A stretch of DNA of 64,000 nt from Circinella umbellata (GCA_025093555.1 JAIWNF010000039.1:434001-498000); one strand, 5' to 3'. Positions 37,387 to 49,922 are shown, counted from the stretch's first letter. The notes: generated from the sequence alone by a model not told the origin. A program made the numbers and translations.

Positions 37387-40300
37387 TAACGGTTAGAAAA
37401 AAATGCTGTAATTCTATTGTATGTTTTTACCCCTCTTTTCATTGCTCCTTTATTTTTATTTTTATTTTTACAAAGTGTAAAATACATTTTTGAATTTCTA
37501 TGTACTACTTTATTATTTATGCACAGCCATGATATTTCCTTTTTTCTTGTTTTGGTTATTTATCTGTGTATTATAGCTTTGTTTGTTTGTTGTATCCTTT
37601 TTATTCCTTCTTCTAATATTATATATTATATTTACCCGATCTTTTGAATAAAGTTTATATTATTTTTCCCGAGAGTAGAAGAATCTTTTATATTTTTTTT
37701 TGTTTCATATCGTTATTCATTTCGGACCTATTATATAGTAAATTAAACATGTATTTAACTAACAATTGAGGTTGATGTTTTATTGGAGAAAATTAAATAA
37801 CGTGACCTACGCTGGGCATCACTGTCATTTTGAAATATGAGTACGTATATAACCCTGTTCCCCCAACAAAATAACGATGTTAAAATTGACCCATATGACC
37901 AAGATGAAATACTTTGAATATAAGTATACAGTCAGATATCCACACTCTAATAACGCACATTTATACTGTAGAGTCTGATAGAGAGGCTATACATTTGATT
38001 ATTGTCAATACTATTAGTTCGCTAAATAACATTAGTAGCAATTAAAGGTCATATTAATTTTTTTCTCATCAGTCTTGTTCCTCAAGAGACAACTGTATTC
38101 TGCTTCCTTTAATGCTGAGTGCTTGGCCTGGTTTGACATGTGCAGTTTATGGCGACACTTATCACTTAAACTACGTACCAAGAAGCTTACATTATCGTCA
38201 CGACTTCTCAAGTTTGTCAAACATCTTCAAGTATATGACATTTGATGACAACGCAAAAGATGGTTTGGATCGATTTGAATCCAAAATTTTAATAGCTGTG
38301 GAAGTTTCAGGGCTATTACTGTTGAGTATTTATTTATACGTAGAATATGCAGGAAAAGAGAGACAGTATGTGTCTGTTCAAAAAAAGAAGGACAATAATA
38401 AGACAATGGTCGATTGCAAAATTTAAAATTTCCTCCTCAGTCATAAAAATATTCAAGAGTTAGAAGGAACGAAATAGATATAAAGGTAAAAGCGGATTAA
38501 TTTGCCAAAAAAAGTTTCTTTTTTAACCATCATTTTTAATAAGAACAAAAAGACAAATGTTATCTCTAGCGCTTCCCGAGCACAAAATTCCTTTTTGATC
38601 TTTATAATATATTAGATACTACAATATATATATAAAATGCTTAAATTCCTGCAAAATTTTCAAGTTTTGCGAGATGGACTCTTCAACCGCTATTGCACTC
38701 GTGGGGCTTAACAAGGAGAACGCTTTAAATTACTGTAAATCAATTTCAAGTCTAGAAGGTCTTGTAATTAGTCACATACATACGCGTATCAGGTAATAAA
38801 CAATCCATGTCTACATTTATTTGACGTGTTGTCAGATGACTAGTGTTGTACTGTTTGTCACGTGATGGAATCCGAATACAGTAAACTCCCGCTTTTTTCA
38901 TCTGAAAAAAAAAGTTGCGGAAATCGGGACTAAAATAAGTTGAGTGCAAGAACACGGAGACTGCTGCTGTATGTACATGTGAAATACTGCGTTGTGCCAC
39001 AATTATGAAGGTAAGTACAGTAATTACAAGTAATTTTTGAACGAGTAACCAACCTGTCGGAAGAATAAGTATAGATTATAACACACGTATGATAAATAAA
39101 AAAATTAGGAAGATAATTCTTAGTGCCAATGTGCTTCAACAGCTTATTTTCTCCCTTTCGTTTTCTTTTTATTAGAATACATCATAAAAAAAATTGAAGT
39201 TGTGCGTGACAGAAAACATGTATCATATTAAACTAGGTTTTATAATAGTCTGTAGGGTTTGTGCAGCCATTTTTCAATAGATGAAAATTATATAATAAGT
39301 AGATTATGCATTTTGCACTTTGCACTTTATAGCAGAAAATCCTGTGATATAATATAATAGGCTAATTATCTAAAAACACACTACATCATTTTTGTTTATA
39401 TGAGTGTAAGCTTGTCATGTATTAAACTAAGAAAACATCCCATTTTTTTGTCATTAAAGGGAGATCTATTGTTACATTTCGGATTTACACAGTAGACAAG
39501 AATTTCGAAAAGAAAATCAAGACAGCTAAAAAAAATAATTTGGTCCACTACTTAAATTCCCTCGATCATAACAAAAAAATGTTCTGCGCACCCTCTCAGA
39601 TGTCTTTGTAAAGTAATTTTAGGAGAAATGTGGGATCTAAGATTCTTTATTTTAGAATCTTGCAAATCAGTAGTAAAAACCATTGATAGCATCACTTAAA
39701 AAGAAATTACAAATGGACAGCATAGTATTTATTTTCAAGCTAATCCCACGAAAGATTATTTGATGATTACTACTCAACAACATATTATTTATTTAGCGGC
39801 CTTATAACAATAATTAGTTCCATTTAATAAGAAATACTATATTAAGGACATAAGAACATATATTTATATTGATTATTTCGACTATTTGTTTTGAAAATCC
39901 CTACTACCGATACAGTACTGCTACGTATTTTTTAAATACTGTATAAAAGAAACAACATACGTATGAGTAGCACTCTATATAACATAGCTCCACTTACCTA
40001 ATAACTTCTTTGCTCTGAATAAATAATTATTTAGAACACTATAAATAATGTTTTGTGTTTTTTATATATACGTACCAATATTAGAAAGTTTCAAACAAGC
40101 AGTGATGTTTCTAAAATAACCATCCTTCTACCCAGACAATGAAAAACATTTATCTTCATCACTTTGTTGCTTAACAATTTGCTTTAGCAAAGTTTCTTAA
40201 TGCTATATAGTTTCACAGTGATATCCCGATTATGCTATGACCTTTTCATTTTATTATAAATGTAATAGTACCAGGGATATTGTAATTGAAGTGGTAATTT

Positions 40301-41816
40301 TTTTATGGTGCGCCGGATCCACAGCTTGTTGTGCGTGGTATATATGTCCGAGGAGAGTGATAAAATGAGTAATTTATTCAACAATAAGCAAAAACTTAAT
40401 AGAATAGTTTAAGCTGTAATGGTCATGCTAAACAGCAATAATAACATTGTATGGACTAACATACTTCATAAATGTTACGCTTAACACATAGAGAACTGTC
40501 ACTCGTGCTTCTCTGATTGTAGTGGAAAACATCGAAACTATTTTCTATTTTTGAAGCAAAACGTTCATTGTTGACCGTTACTCAAAAGGAATATGTAGAA
40601 TGGCGTATTAAAAAAAAAGGTTACTTGGCTAACTCTTTTTATGGTATTTGTTTTCGATGTTGTCTATATACTTTATAAAAAGTGTAGAAAAGAGAGGGGT
40701 AAAATGAGGAGGTTATTACTCAAAATACTTTTTATTTACTTCTTTCATTTATGTTCATCAAGGCTTAATAAGGAGAAATTCTTTTGGAGTTGATTTGTTC
40801 ATGATAATATAAATATACAATCCATGTTCTAATATTTTATATATATGATACTTGGATAAATAAAACTTTTCGTTTTAGCGCATGTTTGTTTTGATTGTGG
40901 TCATCCATCAGCCGGCACGCGTCGGAGAAAACAGGGAATTGAAAGATTGAGTGTAATAAGTGATATCCAGTTTTGTTTCATATCTTTTTTAGTGCTACAA
41001 ACTGACATCTTAATCGGGTAACTTGGCCTTGTACCATGTGTACCTTTTATTCCTTTCTCGAACTCAAATAATATCTGTAATCTAGATGCGCCTCCACATG
41101 GGGTTTTTCATTATTTTTGAGAATTGTTCTCATACCAGTTTATATTATTATAAAGTAATACAACTCTTTTTCATTAGTAATAATAATGAGAAAAAGAATA
41201 TTTGAAAAAAAAGTTTTCAAGCTAAATATTTATAAATATATGTGTTATCCACTTGAACGAAGAGTTATCGTTATAGTAACAAAATCATAATTATATATAG
41301 CAAGATCACTTTTGCTTTAATACTTTTATAACTTTTTTAAACAAACGAATGATTGCTTGGAAAGTACTAAAAAGATTATTCTTTTTGAAGAAAAAGGTAA
41401 ATTCTCTTTTTTTTTTATCTAGTGCTTTATGCAATATCAAAAAAATAAATAAGCTATACCTATCTTAAATAATAGCAGTAGCAATTATAGAACTGTAATG
41501 GTTCATTGGGCTAACAATTATATATTTTTCTATAATATGTTTGAAACATAAATCTGATTTCTCCTTTCTGTTAGCACCAACGTTAATTACTTCTTTTTTT
41601 GCTACGTATTTCAGAAAGTATAAAAGCATGTTCATCAAAACAATAAGCAAAAAAGTCAGGTGTGTTTATAAAGTGTTGTTTATTATTGTAAAATTGTTTA
41701 TTACTTTTTTTTCTACGTATTCATCTTTTTATTTCATTCTTTTTTAATTGTAGTTCATTGAATAGATTCTTTTTTCTTCTCTCTTTTTCCTCATTAATAC
41801 TACATAGCACAAAAAT
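37387..41816. other. 4.4-kb spacer between the tandem transporter copies
   Basis: No intact gene seen. Small open frames at 38112-38426 (+), 38032-38220 (-) and around 38674-38800 (+) have mixed codons and no recognised domain; they may be relics or chance. I find no sequence resembling the transporter coding region, so a third decayed copy is not evident. Confidence 0.5.
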
Positions 41817-44648
41817 ATGGCGGGAGAGAACCCAAAAGGAGTTGGAACACTTGGAAGCATCGCTTTACTTGTGATGTCTATGACAGGTACGTAACGTATC
41901 TGATTAGTCTCAACACTTTTAATAGATGATGTATACAACAATCAGTAAATGTGCTTATACGAGTAAATGTTCATTATATTTAGGACCAGGACTTCCTATG
42001 ATACCGCCTTTATATCAACAGGTAATAATATCAACAAGATAGCCTTTTCGTACGCGCCAATTTCTTTCCAACTATACTACGTATTCATTAGTGAGAGACT
42101 TATATTTCTGTAATGACTATCAAAGTTCGTTTTTGATTAATCGACATTACGTATTGCTCTTTTTATTATTCGTATATAGGCCGGATGGCTTGCGCCGACC
42201 GTTGTGCTTCTTGTTATCGCTTACCTATCAGGAGTCGCTTCATTATATATATGTGAAGTTCTTTCTAGCATTCGAGGAAATGAAAGATTTCAGGTAAAAA
42301 AAAAGATGCTTATTAATGATTTATTTATCTGCCACTGATTTAAAACTGCTACATATATAATTTACCTGTTGATGCGCCACATATTTTGATAATACGTATA
42401 GGCTCAAATTGAATTTACCACCGTAGCTCAATTATTATTGGGGAAAAAATATCATTATTTTTTACAAATTATTCTATATATCGCACTTCAAGCTGTCATC
42501 ATCGCATCCATTGTTATATCGGCACAAGTAAATTAAAAAAAAATAAGTGTAGTGTAATAAAATGTGTTCTTATGCTAATTAATCTAATTCTTGATAATAA
42601 CAATTGTAAATGTTTAGACAATGGATAATTTGATTATTACCTTGTTTAAAGGTACATGCGGTCTTAATATTTACCCCGGAGGATGGGTTTGTGTAAACCA
42701 AGGCAATTCATCGACAGCTTCACCTTTCAACGAGGATGATTACTTTATTTTCACATTCGGCTATCTTTTGACAATGGCAATGGTGATGCCATTAGGTTTC
42801 TTTGATTTGGCTGATAATATGGGTGTGATGATTACTTCTTTACTTATCATGACTGTTGTTACAATTCAATGGGTTGTTGCTTTTTGTCAAGAAGGGCTAG
42901 TAACAGAACGTTTACCAGTTACTGGACCTAGCTCTGGTATGGTCATGGGTATTATCATTTTTAACTTTAGTTATGTGACCACGGTAGGTATAACAATTGT
43001 TGAGCACCAGGATTGAATTTTTTTCAAGTGTTTAGAATATTGACTGATATTTGATTAATATCTAGGTACCGACGTGGGTCAATAGTGTCGACGCAGACGT
43101 AGACATACACTTTTGTATCACTTGGTCTATTATCATTACAGCCTTGATTTACATTCTTCTGGGTGAGCTTTTCTTATTAAAACTTAAAAAATGAGTACAG
43201 CATAATGAATTGAAAAAAAAAATATGTATGCAATAATAAATAACCGTCATTGTTATTTAGGCGTATTCGGCGCGATGGCTTTCCCTATGACAATGTCTGA
43301 TAATGTTCTAACCCTTCTTGCTAATGAAAGTACTGTAGCATCCAAAGTTACTACATACTTATTTCCTATCGCTGCATTAATCTCGTCTATTCCTGTTTTT
43401 GTTATTGTTATTCGATGTAACTTATTACGTGGTGATTTATGTGGTAAACGCTGGGCTAGCTTCTGGTCTAATATTCTTCCTTGGATAGTTTGCATGTAAG
43501 GATATATTCCTTTACGTTACACTTTCTAAATTTCTACTCTGAAAAATAATTATCAGAATGAGAATTTTTATTATTATGAAACGTATATATATACTGACTT
43601 GCTATACCACTTTTTATTTTTATTTTTTAGTCCATTGATGAACAAAGATTGGATGAATACCATTCAGAACTGGATTAGTCTCTTTTTCCAATCGGTATAA
43701 AATATATTATTTTTCTCAAACATAAGACTAAAGTGCATACGTATGATATACTTTGCTTACATTATCTATCAACTACCATTATTGTAGAGCACAAACTATA
43801 TAATACCTTTTGTACTTTACTTTGTCTCGCGAAAGTTTCAAGGAACCGTAATCGAAGAAGACTCCACTGAAAAAGTTCCAGAAGAACCTACTGATGTTAC
43901 TATGCATCATCTTGAAGAATCAGCTATACGAGGTAGAACATCCGAAATTCGTCGAGTATCTCGCATAAGTCGACAATCTGCTATATATAGCAGTACGCCA
44001 CGATCCATTCTACGATCACCACTTTCTCCTCGATCACCGCTGTCACCAAGGTCCCCGCGGTCGAGGTACGAAGCGTCACCGGCGCCACCTATAATTTTAG
44101 AAGAGCCGCCACCGTCTTTACTTGTCGTTAATCCACCCCCACTACCAAATGGAGCATTTATACCCAATTCGCCATCATCTCAAAAACCACCGTCCATACA
44201 GGGGTCACCCAATAATGCCCTTACAGTACCACCACCAATTGAATCGTCGCCTCGAAGTACGTTAGCAACAACAGCTGTTGGATCTGCACAAGGATTAGGT
44301 ATTACACCTTTCTCGCAAAACAAAGAAGAAGATCAATCACCCAGAGGGTCTTTGTGGATCAATAGTAATTTATCTTTACGTAATCCACCTATCGCTTCCT
44401 CCGTTATCGTGGATGGTGGTAGCGACGTAAAAAACCACAGTGATATCAAAGTAAGCATTCAGTGTGAACAGCAAGAAGAACAAGCACTCGGAGAAGAGCG
44501 CATTTATTTTAGGGCATTTAAACCAAGACCTTGGTTGAATCCATTCTTTGTTGCAGTTATAGCATGCAGTTTACTTACTATTGGAGTAGTATTTATGGTG
44601 ATTTATAATATAACTATGGCTGCTTTGGGTAATGATATGCTTTCATAA
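41817..44648 (+). CDS. Amino-acid-transporter-like membrane protein, tandem copy 2
   Basis: Nine exons: 41817-41886, 41984-42021, 42180-42293, 42402-42527, 42618-42983, 43066-43162, 43261-43495, 43631-43694 and 43788-44648; 656 aa. It is a clear paralog of the gene at 34379: exons 3-8 have exactly the same lengths (114, 126, 366, 97, 235 and 64 bases). Shared blocks include GWLAP, SSIRGNE, EFTT-AQL-LGKKYHYF, QEGLVTERLPV-GP, KVTTYLFP and FWSNILPW. The loop between the main helical bundle and the last helix is about 225 residues and carries an SPLSPR repeat (SPLSPRSPLSPRSPRSR) plus GLGITP and SNLSLRN, also found in copy 1. The last helix is at about 622-645. Probably an Aa_trans-type carrier with a phosphorylatable cytosolic loop. 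Substrate unknown. Confidence 0.77.
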
Positions 44649-45115
44649 TAAAAAAATTGTGTTTTTCTTTCTGTAATAAAATGAGAATTTATATCAAATA
44701 AAATATGTCTTTTTTTTTGATAAAAGAGAAAAAAAGTGGTTAGTAAAAGTGGTTATTATGAGGAAGCATTAAGGAGCTTAATCTATCCGTCGTTGCTAGG
44801 ACAACCCAAAATCGGAGTAAATTTTTCCAAATTTGGAGGCGTGCAACAGGTGTCGATATCGGTGTTGTTCACCAAAGGCCAGTGAATCCTCCTCTTTCCA
44901 CACGCGTTGTAAGTAGTACGCTGATAAATATGGGGATGGAGAGAAGAGAGATGAATGATTCTCAAATAACAATATGAGATGATGTGACGGAAAAACAAGA
45001 TGGATGGATGAATGGATACTTTATATGAATGAATGGATGGATGGATTGAATCATATTTAACTCATATATACATGTAATTTTTTTTTCATTGTCTCAATTT
45101 TAAATATTTAGCACC
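44649..45115. promoter_or_regulatory. eS10 promoter and probable 5'UTR intron
   Basis: No coding frame. A GTAAGT donor at 44909 follows a C/T-rich stretch (CTCCTCTTTCCACACGCGTT), and a TTTAG acceptor ends at 45111, five bases before the eS10 ATG. This suggests a 203-base leader intron. A GGAT/GAAT repeat at about 44998-45047 lies inside it. Confidence 0.55.
44998..45050. repeat. GGAT/GAAT tetranucleotide repeat
   Basis: Imperfect repeat of GGAT and GAAT units upstream of the eS10 start, inside the probable 5'UTR intron. Confidence 0.75.
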
Positions 45116-45981
45116 ATGCTTGTTCAGAAGCAAAACAGAAAGCTCATCTACGAGACGCTCTTCAAGGGTAAATAACTTGCCAATTCAACAACAACCTAAA
45201 CACCACATTCCCAACATAACGCCAAAAACGAAATCGATTTTTTTTTTATGTACTGAACGAATACATTTTGTCAACATTTTTTTATATATATTTATTTATT
45301 AGACGGTGCTATGGTTGCCGCCAAGGACTACAACCTTGCCAAGCATCCTGATGTTGATGTTCCCAACCTTGAGGTCATCAAGATGATGCAATCTTTGACC
45401 TCCAAGGGTTTGGTCAAGACCCAATTCTCGTGGCAATACTACTACTACACCCTCACCGATGAGGGTATCGACTATCTCCGTGAATGTAAGAAAAGCTTTA
45501 TCAAAATATATATATATATATATATCTTACGACATTTCCGAATACCTTTTCTAACATAATTACTGTTTATTTAGACCTTCACTTGCCCCAAGAGATTGTC
45601 CCTGCTACCTTGAAGAAGACTGCTCGCCCCGCTGCTCCTCGTCGTGCCTGTAAGTTATAATTGGAATTGTATTAGGAATAAGGAAGGGATTATTGAAATA
45701 ATGTATATGATAGCTAACTAAATGTTATGAATTATTATTTAAAATAGTCGGTGAAGGTCGTGAAGGTGGCCGTGGTCCCCGTGGTGACCGTGATGGCTAC
45801 CGCCGCAAGGAAGGTGCTGACGGTGACTTCAAGCCCGAATTCCGTGGTGGTTTCGGTAAGCTACATATAATATATTTACTTATTTTGAGATTGCAATGTT
45901 AAAGGAAAGGAATTAACAACTAATCATATTGATATATATATAAATGAATATTGTTATTTAGGTCGTGGCCGTCGCGAATAA
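45116..45981 (+). CDS. RPS10: 40S ribosomal protein eS10
   Basis: Component of the small ribosomal subunit near the mRNA entry side. Five exons (45116-45167, 45303-45485, 45575-45649, 45748-45855, 45962-45981) encode 145 aa. The N-terminal winged-helix domain is complete: MLVQKQNRKLIYETLFKDG, AAKDYNLAKHPDVDVPNLEV, and QFSWQYYYYTLTDEGIDYLR. It then has LHLPQEIVPATLKK and a Gly/Arg-rich tail (GRGPRGDRDGYRR) as in other eS10 proteins. All introns are phase 1. Codons strongly prefer C-ending forms (AAG, GAC, CTC, GCC) against the A/T-ending style of neighbours, as expected for very high expression. The start has a good CACCATG context. Certain identification. Confidence 0.97.
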
Positions 45982-47360
45982 ACTTTCTTTTCATGATTTA
46001 CCTTTGACTTTGTTTTTTTATACACGAAAATAAAAAAGGGTTCTTTTTTTTGTTTTGTTTCGAACAAAAATTGAAAAATACTATTAATGCAAAAAAAAAT
46101 GGGTGTGATTGGGATTTTATATTGAACATTGGAATGTGTGTGAATTACTGTCAATAAGAAAAAAATGATTATATTGTCTTATCAATCTTTTGTTTTGTTT
46201 TTTCGAATGGGAAAGGAATAAGAGTTGGCGGCGGAATATTTTTGATTTTTTTAAATAGCTTTTATTTGACAACAATAAGTTTTCGGAAGATCTAGACTGG
46301 CATTGTTTAATTTTGAAAACACATAAGAATAATGGTACCTGAGTTATGTCTTAACCTCACGTGGTTTTGGATCTGTGTTGCATACTAGTTTTTTTTTTTT
46401 TTTAGTTACACTCTAAATTTCATTTCTTAGTGTATCGCAAAGTGATCAATTACTTAATAATTAGTGTGAGTGGTTGCTTTGTATACGCATGAAAGCAGAG
46501 AAATTTGGTGACTGCAAAAGATATAGTCTTATGCATAAAATGTAGAAAATACATGTTTCACAAAGCAAATCGATCCAACAGTTTCTTTGGAGTTCTTTGT
46601 TATTTTTTGTTTCATAATAAAAAGAAAAGAGTGAACTTTAGAGTGGTTCTATACAATCGTTACATCATTGTAGTTTATTATATACTATAAGTAAATATAT
46701 ATTTTTTTCCACATATAGGTAAAATCATCCTCTTACGACAACAGCCCCAACAATGCCGAGACCCAGATTTATTTTAATATACAATTTCATCACCATTAGA
46801 AATCATAAAATACGTCATAGTCTGTCAATTTACTATTTTGTTACAGAGCATACCATCGCCTCTATATTTGTGCATAAAAGGAAGGTAGTCAAAGGTTTGA
46901 TTTGGAAGATATATTTTCTTTTCCTGTGCTACAGAAGCAAAGAAGAGGACATACACCGCTTATTGAAAATTTATTACCTTAATTGGATTACATTTCATCG
47001 CGCTTGTATCTACCCTTCCAACTGCGCGGTCAAACATTAAAGAAGCTTTAAAAGAAACAAAAAGAACGAAAAGGATGACCTGTAGTCACGTGAACATGAG
47101 ACCAATAATAAAAAATAAAGTAACGTTTTCTCTATATAAACAACAAGTTTTTGAGTTAATCAAATTATTCTATATTACTTTTTCTTTGTATTATTTCTTC
47201 TCTTTACTTGCGTTATATAAAACTGTAAGTCTCATAATGTTGAAAAATTGAACAACAATTTATTTTCATTTTATTTTTGAAAAACTAGTAATAGTTGAAG
47301 AGTTGGGGGTTTTTTAAAAGAATGACTGATAACTAAGAAAGTCAAATTATAGAAATAAAT
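45982..47360. promoter_or_regulatory. Spacer with uL16 promoter and probable 5'UTR intron
   Basis: From about 45982 to 46750 I see nothing. A 95-codon open frame at 46753-47040 is unsupported. Close to the uL16 gene are an E-box CACGTG (47087-47092), a TATA-like TATATAAA (47133-47140) and a GTAAGT donor at 47225. The donor pairs with a TTATAG acceptor ending at 47352, giving a likely 128-base leader intron that ends eight bases before the ATG. Confidence 0.55.
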
Positions 47361-48371
47361 ATGGGAAGAAGACCTGCTCGCTGTTACCGTTATTGTAAAA
47401 ACAAACCTTATCCAAAAAGTCGATACAACAGAGGTATGTAATACTCAGTAATAACAAAAGAGGAGAAATCTCATTACTTAGAGTTATGAAAATGAGACTA
47501 GTGAATGTATATTACAAATCAATAAGTAATAGAATCGAAGATACTAATATAAACATTTATTTAACAACAATAGGTGTCCCTGACCCAAGAATCAGAATCT
47601 ACGATTTAGGTCGTAAGAAGGCATCCGTAGATGACTTCCCCTTGTGTGTTCACTTAGTATCGATGGAACATGAACAACTTTCTTCTGAAGCGCTTGAAGC
47701 TGGACGTATTGCCGCTAATAAATATATGGTTAAAACTGCTGGTAAAGATGCATTCCATATGCGTGTACGAGTTCATCCATTCCACGTAGTTCGTATCAAT
47801 AAGATGCTTTCATGTGCCGGTGCAGACAGGTAAATATTATATACTCGTATAAGCCTTATTCCTTCTTACAATTCGCGTAGCTAGTTTTTTCTTTTGTTCT
47901 TTTTATAAAGATCAATTTTCTCACACAATATTTTGTCTTCTAGATTGCAAACCGGTATGCGTAAAGCATTTGGAAAACCTGCTGGTAAGTAATAAATGTT
48001 CAATAAAATAATATACTTTTTGAATTTGCTAGACTCGTTTATTTTTAACATAATTTTTAATAATCTTTATCATAATTATAGGTGTGGTTGCTCGTGTAAA
48101 TATTGGTCAGATTGTCTTTTCCATTCGTTCCCGAGAGGCTAACAAGGCAGCTGTAATTGAAGCCTTACGCCGTTCTAAATACAAATTCCCTGGAAAGCAA
48201 AAGATTGTTGTTTCACGGAAATGGGGATTCACTGACTTGACTCAAGAAGACTTTATCAAGGCTCGCCGAGAAGGCACGGTTCACCATGATGGGAATCATA
48301 TCAAGTATGTTCCTAACAAGGGTACTTTGGAAAATTACTTTGAAGCTTCGCGCAAAGCTAGAGCTGCATAA
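47361..48371 (+). CDS. RPL10: 60S ribosomal protein uL16 (L10)
   Basis: Large-subunit protein essential for joining and for the last cytoplasmic maturation steps. Four exons (47361-47433, 47574-47829, 47944-47984, 48082-48371) encode 219 aa. It follows the family from [20 protein letters not shown] through [40 protein letters not shown], the P-site loop region [18 protein letters not shown], and [20 protein letters not shown] to the C-terminus. Exon 3 is only 41 bases and carries most of the conserved internal loop near the peptidyl-transferase centre. XPA follows on the same strand about 210 bases later. Confidence 0.97.
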
Positions 48372-48584
48372 AAAAAACACTCCTTCATTATTCTTATTAT
48401 AGTATAAGTGAAACATTTCCTTCCTCCACCTTCTTCTACTGCTGCGTGCTGCGGCGGTAGTCGAACCTTTTATCAAATTCATGCTGTAAAACAAAAAAAA
48501 AATACCTTTTACTTTTTTCTTTTCGCATATCACCTTTTTTTTATTGTTCAACCTAAAATACTATATTATAAATAAACAAACATT

Positions 48585-49922
48585 ATGTCAACTTTAAACA
48601 ATAATAATAATGCTAGTACTAGCAGTAGTTCATTATCTCTTGAACAAAAGAATCGCATTGAAGAAAACAAAGCAAATGCTCTTGAAAAATTAAAATCTAA
48701 AAGAAAACATGACGATTTGGAATCTGGAAACAATAATGATCAAAAACCATCAGCGAAACGAAAACAGTGGACAAAATATTATGAATATGATTTAAGTACC
48801 ATGGTTGATTCTAAAGGTGGTTATCTTGTTGAAGAAACGAAAGAGGATAAATTGATTCAAGAACGAAAAGAACAAGCAACTAAACTTTCGCCATTTATTC
48901 GTATGCATATAATATTCATAATATATTGTTGAAAAAAGAAAGAGAGGAAAAGGAAAATCAAACTACATGGTATCTTTTTAACATGTATAAAAATTTATAG
49001 CGCTTTCTGCCGATCCCTCAGAAAATCCAAAATGTCGAGATTGTGGTAGCATGGATGTGGATCCTATATTCTTTCAAGTATTCAAAATGTCGGTTTGTAA
49101 TGGTTGCAAAGAAAAGTTTCCAGAGCGATATAGTTTAATTACCAAAACAGAAGCAAGGGAGGTTAGTATAAGCGTGGATACAAGAGTGAAATCGAAATTA
49201 TATGTTGTTGTAGCTGACAATTTTTTCGGCAGGATTATTTATTGACAGATCGTAAGTTATTTTGTTGTTATAATAACCATTTATGTTGTGATCAAATAAA
49301 GCTCACGTTTCAGTTTTTATATGTATATAGCTGAATTACGAGATACTGAATTACTCCCTCACTGGTCAAAACCTAACCCGCGAAAATCTACCTGGAACAA
49401 TATGATGTTATATGTTCGTGAAATGGTATGTAAAAATTTCTTAAAGGATAAATGTGATATAAATTGATGTCATTATGTATTCATCACTTCCTCTTTCTGT
49501 TTTTTTTTTAAAAAAAAAACAGGTCGAAGAATACGCATTCAAAAAATGGGGAAGTGAAGAAGGTCTGGATGCAGAATATGAAAGGCGAGAAGCACAAAAG
49601 AAAGATAAAAAGGATAAGAAGTTTAAAGAAAAATTAGCTGGTAAGTAGAAAGCAAAATAGTGACGTTTTTTTTTTTATCTTTTGTGTCAAGAAGAGAAGA
49701 AGCTTTTTTTTAAGGAGGATAGGGTCTATATAGGATTTGTACAGAATAATAACAAACTTTATAGACCTAAGGAGAAGAACGATGACGAGTACTTGGGAAA
49801 GAAAAAGACAACAAGGCCCTCATAAACATGTGTTTGGATCACCTGAAGAAGATCCAGAGACAGGTGAAACCATTGAAACTTGTCAAGAATGTGGATTAGT
49901 TGTTGAATCCGAAGAATTATAG
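48585..49922 (+). CDS. RAD14: DNA repair protein XPA/Rad14
   Basis: Damage-verification scaffold of nucleotide excision repair. Six exons (48585-48900, 49001-49161, 49233-49251, 49331-49425, 49523-49640, 49765-49922) encode 288 aa, close to human XPA (273). The N-terminus is disordered and basic. The C4 zinc finger has the exact XPA spacing: C117-x2-C120-x17-C138-x2-C141 (KCRDCG...VCNGC). Family blocks follow: FPERYSLITKTEARE, DYLL, LLPHWSKPNPRKSTWNNM, the Lys/Glu-rich helix, LRRRTMTSTW, and the end HKHVFGSPEEDPETGE, with a C-terminal CQECG. DYLLTD is on a 19-base exon that must be kept to hold the frame. The gene lies just downstream of uL16 on the same strand. Confidence 0.94.

Noticed and set aside
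38112..38426. 104-codon frame and its minus-strand partner at 38032-38220
   Set aside because: Both strands are open and neither has a recognised motif; could be a relic but cannot be supported.
38674..38793. Short frame starting MDSSTAIALVGLNKENALNY
   Set aside because: Looks protein-like, but it is only about 40 codons with no continuation across a splice site.
46753..47040. 95-codon frame upstream of uL16
   Set aside because: No domain, and it abuts the uL16 promoter elements; basic/aromatic composition fits AT-rich chance.
48421..48475. GC-richer stretch with GTCGAACC, checked as a tRNA T-arm
   Set aside because: No matching D-arm, anticodon stem or acceptor pairing around it; it is the uL16 3'UTR.
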